This document shows positions 19,498 through 27,515 of a DNA stretch of 64,000 bases, one piece after another; the first letter of the stretch is position 1; each line of letters begins with the position of its first letter. A program made the position numbers and the translations under genes. Under the pieces are notes generated by a model that saw nothing but the letters and a program-made list of their open reading frames with translations, ran no database searches and was not told where the DNA came from. This DNA is from Halocalculus aciditolerans (GTDB lineage Archaea > Halobacteriota > Halobacteria > Halobacteriales > Halobacteriaceae), in the NCBI RefSeq assembly GCF_014647475.1, contig NZ_BMPG01000004.1:1-64000 (forward strand), given 5' to 3'.

Positions 19498-20487
19498 ATG
19501 AGCGAGGAGAACGTGGACGAGACGAAGGAGAACGTGATTCCGGGTTCCGAGGAGGAGCTCGACACGAAGGACGTGCGCGGGTACGATTTCCGCGGGGAGT
19601 TCGATTTCGCGGAGCTGCTCGCGAGCTACGAGACGACGGGCTTTCAGGCGACGCAGCTCGCTGAAGCCGTCGAGATTGCGGAGGAGATGCAAGAAGAGGA
19701 CGCGACGGTCTACCTCACGCTGACGTCGAACATCATCTCGTCGGGCCTCCGGGAGACGGTCGCGTACCTCGTCCGAGAGGGGTACGTCGACGTCATCATC
19801 ACGACCTCCGGCTCGCTGACGGAGGACGTCATCAAAACGGCGAAGCCGTTCAAGATGGGGGAGTGGGACGCAGACGAGGCAGAGCTCCGCGAGCGCGGCA
19901 TCAACAGATTAGGAAATATCTACGTCCCCTCGGACCGGTACGTGTGGCTGGAGGAGTACCTCTACGACTTCTTCGAGGATTTCTTCGCGGAGGAGAAGGT
20001 GCGGACGCCGACGGAGTTCGCGGCCGAGCTGGGCGCGACGCTCGACGACGAGGACAGCGTCCTCAAGCAGGCGGCGGACAACGACGTCCCGATCTTCTGC
20101 CCGGCGCTCACGGACGCCGAAGTCGGGAACTTCCTCTACTACTACCGGAACGGCTACGACTCGGAGGTCGGCATCGAAATCCTCGACGACTACGATACGC
20201 TCATCGAGAACGGCCTGCTCGCGGATACGACGGGGCTCATCGCGGTCGGCGGCGGCGTGCCGAAACACCACGCCATCATGACGAACCTCTTCCGCGGCGG
20301 CGCGGACTACGCCATCTACATCTCCACCGGGATGGAGGGCGACGGCTCGCTCTCCGGCGCGCCGCCGAACGAGGCGGTGTCGTGGGGGAAGATCAAGCAG
20401 GAGAACAAGAACTACACGCAGGTGGAGGCGGAGGCGACGCTCGTCTTCCCGCTGCTCGTCGCGGGCGCGTTCAAACTCAACGGCTGA
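19498..20487 (+). CDS. dys: Deoxyhypusine synthase
   Basis: The 329-residue NAD-dependent enzyme transfers the aminobutyl group of spermidine (or agmatine in some archaea) to the lysine of aIF5A. The NAD-binding and active-site features are present: TTSGSLTEDVIKT near residue 100, AVGGGVPKHH near residue 247, and the catalytic lysine in SWGKI (Lys298). The ATG at 19498 is favoured over an in-frame start 10 codons upstream. The length fits the archaeal family. Confidence 0.95.
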   Translation: MSEENVDETKENVIPGSEEELDTKDVRGYDFRGEFDFAELLASYETTGFQATQLAEAVEIAEEMQEEDATVYLTLTSNIISSGLRETVAYLVREGYVDVIITTSGSLTEDVIKTAKPFKMGEWDADEAELRERGINRLGNIYVPSDRYVWLEEYLYDFFEDFFAEEKVRTPTEFAAELGATLDDEDSVLKQAADNDVPIFCPALTDAEVGNFLYYYRNGYDSEVGIEILDDYDTLIENGLLADTTGLIAVGGGVPKHHAIMTNLFRGGADYAIYISTGMEGDGSLSGAPPNEAVSWGKIKQENKNYTQVEAEATLVFPLLVAGAFKLNG

Positions 20488-20558
20488 GAGAGATAGAGCT
20501 CGGGGCGTCGTCGGGTCGTCATTGGGATCGGGTCGTCCTCGGGTCGTCGGGTCGTGAG

Positions 20559-21158
20559 TCAGTCGGCGCGGACGTGGGAGCGGATGAAGCCGTCGACGGC
20601 GGCGCGGGTGGTGTCGATGGCGTCGTCGTCGTCGAAGACGATGGTTCTGGTGCGTGCGCCTTCGGCGAGGACGAGGATGGTTTCGGCGACGCGGGTGGGG
20701 TCGACGTCGGCGAAGTCGCCGGCGTCGACGCCGTCGCGGACGATGTCGGCGATGAAGCCCCGGAGGTGGGCGTCGTTCTCGACGAACTGTTCGCGGTAGG
20801 CTTCGACGTAGGGGGCTTGCGAGCGGAGTTCGAGGAGGGCGGTCTGGAAGTCGGAGTGGGCTTCGGGGTCGGAGAGGAGGAGGTCGACGGTGGCGTCGAG
20901 GCGTTCGCGGGGCGTGTCGGCGTCGGCTGATTCGACGGCGTCAACGAGGCGGTCGAGGAAGGTTCCGACGAAGGCGACGAGGAGGTCCTGTTTGGTGTCG
21001 TAGTGGTAGTGGAGGAGGCTCTGTGACTTCTCGAACTCGTCGGCGATGGTCTCCATCGTGAGGTCGGCGTAGCCGTGTTCGCGGAGCGCCTCGTAGGTGG
21101 CGTCCATGATCTGTTGTCGCGTCTCGGGCGGCGGGCCGCTCTCGTTCGACTCGCTCAT
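20559..21158 (-). CDS. TetR/AcrR-family transcriptional regulator
   Basis: The 199-residue repressor has an N-terminal helix-turn-helix (residues about 12-58, ADLTMETIADEFEKSQSLLHYHY) and a C-terminal ligand/dimerisation domain that includes a TetR-type conserved segment. A perfect 20-bp palindrome starts 2 bases upstream of its ATG, strongly suggesting autorepression. It diverges from the fluoride-channel genes; there is no adjacent transporter on its own strand. Confidence 0.92.
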   Translation of the reverse strand: MSESNESGPPPETRQQIMDATYEALREHGYADLTMETIADEFEKSQSLLHYHYDTKQDLLVAFVGTFLDRLVDAVESADADTPRERLDATVDLLLSDPEAHSDFQTALLELRSQAPYVEAYREQFVENDAHLRGFIADIVRDGVDAGDFADVDPTRVAETILVLAEGARTRTIVFDDDDAIDTTRAAVDGFIRSHVRAD

Positions 21159-21159
21159 T

Positions 21160-21179
21160 GTGACTGACTAGTCAGTCAC
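21160..21179. promoter_or_regulatory. TetR operator, perfect 20-bp palindrome
   Basis: GTGACTGACT-AGTCAGTCAC is perfectly self-complementary and begins 2 bases before the tetR start codon, within the presumed start site of a leaderless transcript. A repressor bound here would block initiation. Confidence 0.8.
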
Positions 21180-21268
21180 CCCGGGTAAGGGTTGTGCTTC
21201 AGGCGGTTGCACGAGTCGCCCCGGAACCGCCGGGGTTTTTGCTGACGCGCCGCGTCCGGGCCGGTAAC

Positions 21269-21322
21269 GGGCGATGGGGTCCGCCTCGGTAACCGCCGGA
21301 CACGCCGGCTGATGACTCCTTC
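21269..21322 (+). ncRNA. Fluoride riboswitch (crcB RNA motif)
   Basis: All core elements of the crcB motif can be traced. The first stem GGGCG (21269-21273) pairs with CGCCU (21282-21286). The loop GGGGTC (21276-21281) forms the long-range pseudoknot with GACTCC (21314-21319). The second stem GCCGG/CCGGC is at 21295-21309, followed by the conserved TGATG. It ends about 9 bases before the ATG of the first fluoride-channel gene. A T-run at 21236-21240 (GGTTTTTGC) would serve as TATA and place the RNA start at the aptamer. I cannot see a separate expression platform. Confidence 0.85.
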
Positions 21323-21330
21323 TCACAGCC

Positions 21331-21717
21331 ATGTCCAGACACCCGCTGCTCACGGTCGAAGTCGTCGTCCTCGTCGCCATCGGCGGGTTCGCCGGTGCGA
21401 ACCTCCGGTATCTCGCCGCGGAACTCCTCCCCGGTCTCCCCGGCACCCTCCTGGCGAACGTCCTCGGCGCGACGCTCCTGGGATTCCTCCTCTACGAGGC
21501 CGAGCTCACCGGGCTGCTCGCGGAGCGCACGCACGTCGTCGTCGGCACCGGCTTCCTCTCCTCCTTCACGACGTACAGCACGTTCGTCGTGCAGTCCCTC
21601 CAGCAGTCGCCGCTCCTGCTCGCGGGGAACGTCGTCGCGACCTACGCGCTCGGGTTCGCTGGCGTGCTCGTCGGCCGCCGCGCCGCTCGCGCCGTCGACG
21701 CGAGGTGGGCGGCGTGA
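21331..21717 (+). CDS. crcB: Fluoride channel subunit CrcB/Fluc (first copy)
   Basis: The 128-residue, four-helix membrane protein has the family signatures GGFAGANLRYL near the N-terminus, LLANVLGATLLG, and the fluoride-pore segment GTGFLSSFTTYSTFVVQ. It exports toxic fluoride passively. It is followed with a 4-base overlap (GTGA) by a second, divergent crcB, so the pair probably builds a heterodimeric channel in which each half has one fixed orientation. Confidence 0.93.
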   Translation: MSRHPLLTVEVVVLVAIGGFAGANLRYLAAELLPGLPGTLLANVLGATLLGFLLYEAELTGLLAERTHVVVGTGFLSSFTTYSTFVVQSLQQSPLLLAGNVVATYALGFAGVLVGRRAARAVDARWAA

Positions 21718-22073
21718 TCGCGTTCGACGCGGCACAGCTCGTCGGCGCGGGCGGCGCGCTCGGCGCGCTCTGTCGGCACGCCGTCAGCACGCGCCTCCCC
21801 GCCGAGGACTACCCGCTCGGCACGCTCGCCGTGAACGTCCTCGGGAGCTTCACGCTCGGTCTCCTCACGTTCTCCGGCGTCGGCGGCGACGCTCTCCTCT
21901 TCCTCGGGACGGGCGCGTGCGGCGCGTTCACCACCTTCTCCTCGTTCGCCTACGAGACGATGCGGTTCGTCGAAGCCGACGACTACGCGCGCGCCATCAT
22001 CTACGGCGGCGGTACCTTCCTCGCCGCGAGCGCCGCCGTCCTCCTCGCGTGGGTCGTCACCCGCGCGCTCTGA
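21714..22073 (+). CDS. crcB: Fluoride channel subunit CrcB/Fluc (second copy)
   Basis: This 119-residue protein starts at a GTG that overlaps the first copy's stop. Signatures: GAGGALGALCRHAV, LAVNVLGSFTLGLLTF, and GTGACGAFTTFSSFAYET for the pore. Paired small Fluc genes are known in archaea and Gram-positive bacteria as heterodimers with opposed topology. Both copies lie under the riboswitch-like leader. Confidence 0.92.
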   Translation: MIAFDAAQLVGAGGALGALCRHAVSTRLPAEDYPLGTLAVNVLGSFTLGLLTFSGVGGDALLFLGTGACGAFTTFSSFAYETMRFVEADDYARAIIYGGGTFLAASAAVLLAWVVTRAL

Positions 22074-22120
22074 CCCGGGTTCCGGTAGAGCCAACTCCCT
22101 GCCGCGTCGTGATACCGGTA

Positions 22121-22774
22121 ATGTCCCGGCCGGACGAGATTCATCGATCCGACGCCGCGCGCGCCGTCGTCGACCGCTACCACCGGCGTGAACGCGCGCT
22201 GAGCGCGCTCCTCGTCGTGGTCGTCGTCGCCGTCTTCCTCGCCGCGTACGTCACGCTCCCGACCCTCTACGGTCTCGCCGTCGCCGCCCTCCTTATTCTC
22301 GTCGCCCGCGCGCCGATCCTCCACTCGCGGGGGACGATTCGCCTCCGCACCGACGACGACCCCGACGCCGTCGCCGACGCCTTCACCGGGCCGACGCCGC
22401 CCGTGCTCGCCTTCCAGTGGGGCGTCGCCGACGACATCACGCGAGCGGACGAAACCACCTACCACGTCTCCTACCTCTTCGGTCTGCGCTCCGTCGAGAT
22501 GACCGTCGAAACGACCGAGACGACCACGGAAGACGGCGAGCGACGCGTTACGCTCGACGTCGCGGCGAACGACCGCCCGTGGGCGACGTACACCGCGAGA
22601 ATTCACGTCGAGGGCGACGCGACAGTCGTCGACGTCGACTACGCGGGCGAGCGCCGCTTCGGCCTCCGCCGCCTCCCCCAGCAACTCCTCACCGAACGCT
22701 ACCGCGACGACGCCCTCCACGCACAGGGCTACACGGTCCTCGACCGCGACGCCCACTTCGGCGTCGGCCGCTGA
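22121..22774 (+). CDS. Conserved haloarchaeal membrane protein
   Basis: The 217-residue protein has two adjacent N-terminal membrane helices (about residues 30-66) and a C-terminal soluble domain that is rich in beta strands (YHVSYLFGLRSVEMTVET and onward). I do not recognise a family. It follows the crcB pair by 47 bases on the same strand and may be co-transcribed. Nothing in the sequence links it to fluoride directly. Confidence 0.75.
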   Translation: MSRPDEIHRSDAARAVVDRYHRRERALSALLVVVVVAVFLAAYVTLPTLYGLAVAALLILVARAPILHSRGTIRLRTDDDPDAVADAFTGPTPPVLAFQWGVADDITRADETTYHVSYLFGLRSVEMTVETTETTTEDGERRVTLDVAANDRPWATYTARIHVEGDATVVDVDYAGERRFGLRRLPQQLLTERYRDDALHAQGYTVLDRDAHFGVGR

Positions 22775-22820
22775 ACGCTCGTGTCCGTGACACGGCCGTC
22801 AGCGCCGAAACAACACGTTC

Positions 22821-23066
22821 TCAAGAATGCTCGGCAATCCACGCACACCACTCGTGGAAATCGTCAGCGCCACACTGTTCCGCGATGGAGTGCAGTGTCC
22901 CGATTTTCACTTCGTCGTGCTGAGGGACATCAACGTTCCGAACCTCCCCAGTATCCGGGTTCTCGTAGCGGAGTCGAACGTGACTCCCGGTTCGAGAGGT
23001 GGGGACGTAGTTGAAATCGGTGAGAACACCGATGATTTCGCGGCCGGAGAACGTCGTCCGCACCAT
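22821..23066 (-). CDS. hicA: HicA-family mRNA interferase toxin
   Basis: The 81-residue protein has the HicA double-stranded-RNA-binding-like fold signature: a GREIIGVLTDFNY helix, then RTGSHVRLRYENP containing the catalytic histidine in the GSH motif, and VPQHDEVKIGTLHSIAEQ. Its ATG follows directly on the hicB stop. Toxin activity would be cleavage of mRNA, neutralised by HicB. Confidence 0.88.
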   Translation of the reverse strand: MVRTTFSGREIIGVLTDFNYVPTSRTGSHVRLRYENPDTGEVRNVDVPQHDEVKIGTLHSIAEQCGADDFHEWCAWIAEHS

Positions 23067-23330
23067 CTACTGCAGGAAGTCGGGAAGTTCCTTCTCCTCG
23101 TCGGACGGCTCGATACCTAACTCATCTCGAAGAAACTCGTCGGGGTCGTCAATAGGCTCTCCACCGCCTTCATGGAGTGTGAGTGCCTCTGCCAACTGTG
23201 AGAGGGCTTCGGCTTTCGTGTTCCCCCCTCGGGCAATCCCCGTTTCCCCGTCGATGGCGGTAATGGTACCGTCGTCCTCGTGGACGAATTCGACGCCCTC
23301 ACCGCCGTTATCTCGGGACGCGCTCGCCAT
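23067..23330 (-). CDS. hicB: HicB-family antitoxin
   Basis: The 87-residue protein is acidic. A partially degraded RNase-H-like HicB core is visible as DDGTITAIDGETGIARGGNTKAEALSQLAEAL, the typical HicB pattern ahead of an acidic tail. It precedes and abuts hicA. The order antitoxin-toxin is the less common order for HicAB in bacteria but frequent in archaea. Confidence 0.85.
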   Translation of the reverse strand: MASASRDNGGEGVEFVHEDDGTITAIDGETGIARGGNTKAEALSQLAEALTLHEGGGEPIDDPDEFLRDELGIEPSDEEKELPDFLQ

Positions 23331-23461
23331 GACGGTGAGAGATACCGCGTCCTCGGGTAAAAGCCTTCGTGGGGTCGCTGCTCCGACCTTCGAGGGTGAA
23401 TCGTCCGCGCCGCGTTCGCCGGGAGCAGAAGGGCTATTGTGCGGCTCTCCCGAGGCGGCGT

Positions 23462-24532
23462 ATGGAGCTTCCGCCGTTCGAACTGGAGCGCTGGCTGGAC
23501 GAGTACGAGCCGGACGCGGACCTGATGCTCGCGGAGAGCGGCGTTCGGAGTCTCGCGTCGACGCGGTTCGACCTCGACGTCGACGACCTCGGGTACGTCA
23601 TCCCGACGGACGGAACGCCCGAGTTCCGCGCGGAGATCGCCGAGCGCTACGGGCGGGACGCGGAGAACGTCGTGCTCACCTGCGGGACGCAGGAGGCGGA
23701 CTTCCTGACGTTCATGGCCCTGCTCGACGAGGGCGACCACTCGGTCGTCGTGTCGCCGACGTACCAGTCGCTCGCGAGCGTCCCCGGCTCGGTCGGCGAC
23801 GTGACGGAGGTTCGGACGGAGCCGCCCGAGTGGGAGCTCTCCGTGGACGCGGTGGCCGAGGCGATGCGTCCGGAGACGACGCTCGTCGTGCTCACGAACC
23901 CGAGCAACCCGACCGGGAAGTACCTCGGCGAGGAGACGATGCGGGCGCTCTACGACCTCGTCGCGGACCGCGACGCCTACCTCCTCGTCGACGAAGTCTA
24001 CCGAATGCTCGCCGACGACCCGCACCCGCCCGCCGCCGCGCTCGGCCCGCGCGCCATCTCGACGGCCGGCGTCTCGAAATCCTACGGGCTCGCCGGCGCG
24101 CGCGTCGGCTGGGTCGTCGCCGACGAGCCCCTCGCCGACGACGTCCGGAAGTGGAAGGATTACACGACCATCTCCCCGCCGAAACTCGGCGCGCGCGTCG
24201 CCCGGCGAGCCCTCGGCGAGGAAGAAGCAGAGATCCTCAACGCGAACCGAGCGCACGCGAAGGCGAACCGCGAGCGCGTCGCGGACTTCCTCGACTCCTA
24301 CGACCTCGACTGGTTCGAACCCACCGGCGTCAACGGCTTCCCCACGGTTCCCGACGGCTTCGAGAACGGGAAGGAGTTCTGTCGCACGCTCTTCGAGGCG
24401 GAGAGCGTCGTGCTCGCGCCCGGCGGGGTCTTCGGGTATCCCGACCGCTTCCGCATCGGTTTCGGCCTCCACACCGACGAACTCGAAGCCGGCTTAGAAC
24501 GCATCGGCCGACACATCGAGACGCGGCAGTAG
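23462..24532 (+). CDS. PLP-dependent aminotransferase, class I/II
   Basis: The 356-residue fold-type I enzyme shows NPSNPTGKYL near residue 142 and the aspartate pairing with the PLP nitrogen in LLVDEVYRML. The Schiff-base lysine is in STAGVSKSYGLAGARVGW near residue 205, and the phosphate-binding arginine region is RFRIGFGLH near the C-terminus. Substrate cannot be fixed from sequence. The ATG at 23462 is 131 bases from hicB and divergent from it. Confidence 0.9.
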   Translation: MELPPFELERWLDEYEPDADLMLAESGVRSLASTRFDLDVDDLGYVIPTDGTPEFRAEIAERYGRDAENVVLTCGTQEADFLTFMALLDEGDHSVVVSPTYQSLASVPGSVGDVTEVRTEPPEWELSVDAVAEAMRPETTLVVLTNPSNPTGKYLGEETMRALYDLVADRDAYLLVDEVYRMLADDPHPPAAALGPRAISTAGVSKSYGLAGARVGWVVADEPLADDVRKWKDYTTISPPKLGARVARRALGEEEAEILNANRAHAKANRERVADFLDSYDLDWFEPTGVNGFPTVPDGFENGKEFCRTLFEAESVVLAPGGVFGYPDRFRIGFGLHTDELEAGLERIGRHIETRQ

Positions 24533-24584
24533 TCGGGAGCACGTCGGAGTCCACTCGAGCGAGCGGAGGGCGAGGAAAAGCGCG

Positions 24585-26552
24585 CTACTGCATCCGGTAG
24601 CGGACGATGGCGACGAGGGCGATGGCGAGCGCGACGAGGAGGGCGATCCACTGGAGGCCGGCGGCGGAGCCGCGGGGGTCGGGGTTCTCCTGGTTCGCGC
24701 GCGTCTGCGCCGCGGTCGTGGTTTGCTGGTCGTCGACGACGCGGATTAGCGCGGTGTCGGTGACGTCGGTGCCGTTGCGCTCGTAGGCGGTGTCGTTCTG
24801 CGTGTACGCCGTCGCGTTGTCCGTGTTCTCGTAGGTGACGGCGGTGAGTCGCGTGTCGTCGTCGAGCGCGTCGACGGTGACGGTGACGTTCGCGTGGTCA
24901 CCGGCGTCGAGGAGAGACGTGTGCCCGACGAGACGCCCCGACTCGGCTTCGAGGACGACGTAGCCCCCATCGGGGAGCGTGAGGTTCCCGACGCGGACGG
25001 CCTCGTCGTCACCGAGCGTCTGGTTCGCGAACGTGACGCTCGCGGACGGCCCGGCCGCCGGCCCGTCGAACGACGTTTCGTTCGGCTGCGCCGTCTCGTC
25101 CGACGACTCAGCGCTCCCGGTGTTCGTGGACGACGAGTCGGTCGAACTCGAACTCGTGTCGTCGGAGGAGTCGTCCGTCGACGAATCCGTGTTCGACGAA
25201 TCCGTGTTCGTCGAATCGTCAGACGTGTCCGAAGACGTCGTCGTGGTATCGCTCGTCGTTGTCGTAGTATCGCTGGACGTCGTCGTCGTCGTGGTATCGT
25301 CCGTCGTTGTCGTCGTGGTATCGCTGGATGTCGTTGTCGTCGTGGTATCGTCCGTCGTTGTCGTCGTGGTGTCTTCGTGCGTGAGTGTGAGGGCGGCGTC
25401 GTCGCTGTTGTCGGTCTGGAGGTCGGTCGCGTGGAAGGTGTAGTCTCCCGTGTAGTCGGAGACGTTCAGTTCGTGGGTGACCGATTCGCCGCCGGGAACG
25501 GTGACCGTGTCTTGGCTACTGCTGCTGGCGACGACGGCGTCGCCGAACATCGTGCGGAGGTCGCTCGCGGTGAGGTTGTCCGCGCTCACGCGGACGTCGT
25601 AGCCGCCGTGGTCCGCGGTCAGGGTGAGGTTCGCGTGGTCGGCGTTAGTGCGCGTCGAGTCCTCGAAGGCCGCGGCGAAGTCGTAGTCGAGGGCGACGCT
25701 CCCGTCGTCGGTGACGGTGGAGCCGTCGTTGGTGGCGTAGGCGTCGCCGTCTGGCTGGCGCGCGACCGCGGTGTACGTCCCGGGTTCGGCGTCAGCGGGG
25801 AGCGTTACGGTGAGGTTCTCGTAGGAGCCCGGGTCGAGCGAGCCCGTGCTCGCGACTTGCGTACCGGACGCGTTCTGCACGGTGACGCTCCCGCCCTCGG
25901 GGAGGTAGGCGGACGCGACGGTGAGTTCCTGACTCCCGTTCACGGTCTGGTCGTCGAGGGCGACGGACGCGGGCGGGTGGTAGGTGACGTTGTCCGTGCG
26001 GTCGTAGTCCGAGCTCTGCGGGTTGGCGACGAGGTTCACGGGTTCGGTCTGCGCCGAGCTCGGGTTCTGGACGTCCTCGTAGACGACGACGAGTTCGTCG
26101 CCGTTCTCGACGTCGTACTGGCCGCCGAGGGTGACGACGAGGGAGTGGCCGTTGTTCTTCGCGGAGACGTCTGCGACGTCCGTCATCGCGTTCGTGTCGA
26201 CGGCGCGGCCGGCGTCGTCGTTCCCCGCGTCGATTCCGACGACGAGGAGGTCGGACTGGTCGACGTCACTCACGTCCGCCGTGTCGTAGTTCACGCGGTA
26301 GCCGGTCCACGACGACCCGGAGACGCTCGAGGAGCCGGCGTCGACGCCGAGGTGGGTTTCGTGCGTGCTGTTCGCCCCGACGCGTGCGGGTTGGGCGTCG
26401 ACGATTGCGCCGTTCACCGCGTCGCCGGCCGTCGTGTTCGCCGCGGCCGCCGTCCCGCCGAAGGTCGCGACGCCGGCGACCGCGGCGAGCAGCAGGAACG
26501 CGGACAGTACGACCGCCGAGAGCGGTCGCTGCGTTGTGAGTGTCGTAGACAT
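24585..26552 (-). CDS. Surface protein with DUF7282-like domains and Thr/Ser/Asp linker
   Basis: This secreted or membrane-anchored protein has about 655 residues. A signal peptide lies at residues 1-38 (hydrophobic run ending TAAAANTT). Beta-rich domains include two copies resembling the haloarchaeal DUF7282 fold (around SVALDDQTVNGSQELTVASAY, and again at ASVTFANQTLGDDEAVRVG). A linker of roughly 90 residues of Thr, Ser and Asp and a C-terminal membrane helix plus RYRMQ complete it. The linker is a likely O-glycosylation site. Function unknown; an S-layer-associated or adhesion role is inference. Confidence 0.8.
   Translation of the reverse strand: MSTTLTTQRPLSAVVLSAFLLLAAVAGVATFGGTAAAANTTAGDAVNGAIVDAQPARVGANSTHETHLGVDAGSSSVSGSSWTGYRVNYDTADVSDVDQSDLLVVGIDAGNDDAGRAVDTNAMTDVADVSAKNNGHSLVVTLGGQYDVENGDELVVVYEDVQNPSSAQTEPVNLVANPQSSDYDRTDNVTYHPPASVALDDQTVNGSQELTVASAYLPEGGSVTVQNASGTQVASTGSLDPGSYENLTVTLPADAEPGTYTAVARQPDGDAYATNDGSTVTDDGSVALDYDFAAAFEDSTRTNADHANLTLTADHGGYDVRVSADNLTASDLRTMFGDAVVASSSSQDTVTVPGGESVTHELNVSDYTGDYTFHATDLQTDNSDDAALTLTHEDTTTTTTDDTTTTTTSSDTTTTTTDDTTTTTTSSDTTTTTSDTTTTSSDTSDDSTNTDSSNTDSSTDDSSDDTSSSSTDSSSTNTGSAESSDETAQPNETSFDGPAAGPSASVTFANQTLGDDEAVRVGNLTLPDGGYVVLEAESGRLVGHTSLLDAGDHANVTVTVDALDDDTRLTAVTYENTDNATAYTQNDTAYERNGTDVTDTALIRVVDDQQTTTAAQTRANQENPDPRGSAAGLQWIALLVALAIALVAIVRYRMQ
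25270..25371. repeat. Tandem 51-bp repeat inside the Thr/Ser-rich linker
   Basis: Two direct copies of a 51-bp unit (25270-25320 and 25321-25371) differ at about four bases, each built of 24- and 27-bp subunits ending GTCGTCGTGGT. They encode the Thr-rich linker (TTTTTTSSD / TTTTTTDD), and the copy number is likely to vary between strains. Confidence 0.8.
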
Positions 26553-26669
26553 GGGGAACACAGCCGGCGGGTTCGCCGCCGAGATATACGTAAAAAATAC
26601 TGTAAGCCGGAAGAGGGTTTTGGCCGACTCGACCGGAACGCGGAGAACGCAGCGTGGAGAGCGCGCGGT

Positions 26670-27443
26670 CTACCGGACCTGTGCTCGAACGCCGGTCGTA
26701 TCCGCGTCGGATTCGTCGGTGGCGTCGACGAGCTGTCGGTACGCGCCGACGAGAAGCGCGATGGAGTACACGGAGAAGACGCCCGTGACGACCGAGGAGA
26801 CGACGTTCCCGAGCGCGGGGCTGGCGGGGTTCAGGAAGCCGACGATCGCGCCGACGACGAGTGCGATGGTGAAGACCGCGACGCCGAGGAAGAAGAGGCG
26901 GAGGCGGTGGCCGGACGTGAGCGCCCAGCTGCGCTCGAGGGATTCGACGACGCCGGCGTCCTCGATGGTGACGGCGAGCTGTGCGAAGACGAGGCTCACC
27001 GCGAGGAAGATGCCCGGGACGAAGAGCGCGATGGTCCCGAGGAGCACCGCGATGGTGGTGATGATGGAGACGGCGACGAGCACGAGGACGGTGCGCACGA
27101 GGTTGCGGGTGTGCTCGGCCGTCGGGACGTTGTCGATGTCGTGGTAGAGCGCGCGCATCGCGACGATGCTGAGGACGATGCCGCCGACGCCGAGGAGAAC
27201 GGTGAGCACCCCGCTGACCGCGGCCGGCATTCCGACGGCGAGCGGGTAGGACGACGCGAGTTCGCCGCTCGGAACGCGGCCCGCGACGAGCGACGCGCCG
27301 AGCGACTGGACGCTCACCTGCATCGCGAGCTGGTAGAGGACGTACACTGCGGCGAGGATCATCCCGCCGCGCGTGGTCAGTCGGCCGCCGGCGTAGCTGA
27401 ACGCGGCCGACAGACTGAGTTTGGTGTTGTCTGTGGAGGACAC
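26670..27443 (-). CDS. Multi-pass membrane protein (DUF7847-like)
   Basis: The 257-residue protein has about six predicted membrane helices and the conserved-looking segment VVESLERSWALTSGHRLRLFFLG. That segment recalls haloarchaeal membrane proteins of the glycerophosphodiester-phosphodiesterase-membrane-domain type. No catalytic domain is present. It is 72 bases downstream of the PQQ lipoprotein gene on the same strand. Confidence 0.7.
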   Translation of the reverse strand: MSSTDNTKLSLSAAFSYAGGRLTTRGGMILAAVYVLYQLAMQVSVQSLGASLVAGRVPSGELASSYPLAVGMPAAVSGVLTVLLGVGGIVLSIVAMRALYHDIDNVPTAEHTRNLVRTVLVLVAVSIITTIAVLLGTIALFVPGIFLAVSLVFAQLAVTIEDAGVVESLERSWALTSGHRLRLFFLGVAVFTIALVVGAIVGFLNPASPALGNVVSSVVTGVFSVYSIALLVGAYRQLVDATDESDADTTGVRAQVR

Positions 27444-27515
27444 GTCCGGAAGTGGACACTAATCACGTATATAGCCGGGTGGTTCGTCCGCGAATCCGGC
27501 AACTATCGCTGGGAG

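Noticed and set aside
25205-25375. CRISPR-like regular repetition
   Set aside because: The units are contiguous, in frame and encode a Thr/Ser linker; there are no unique spacers.
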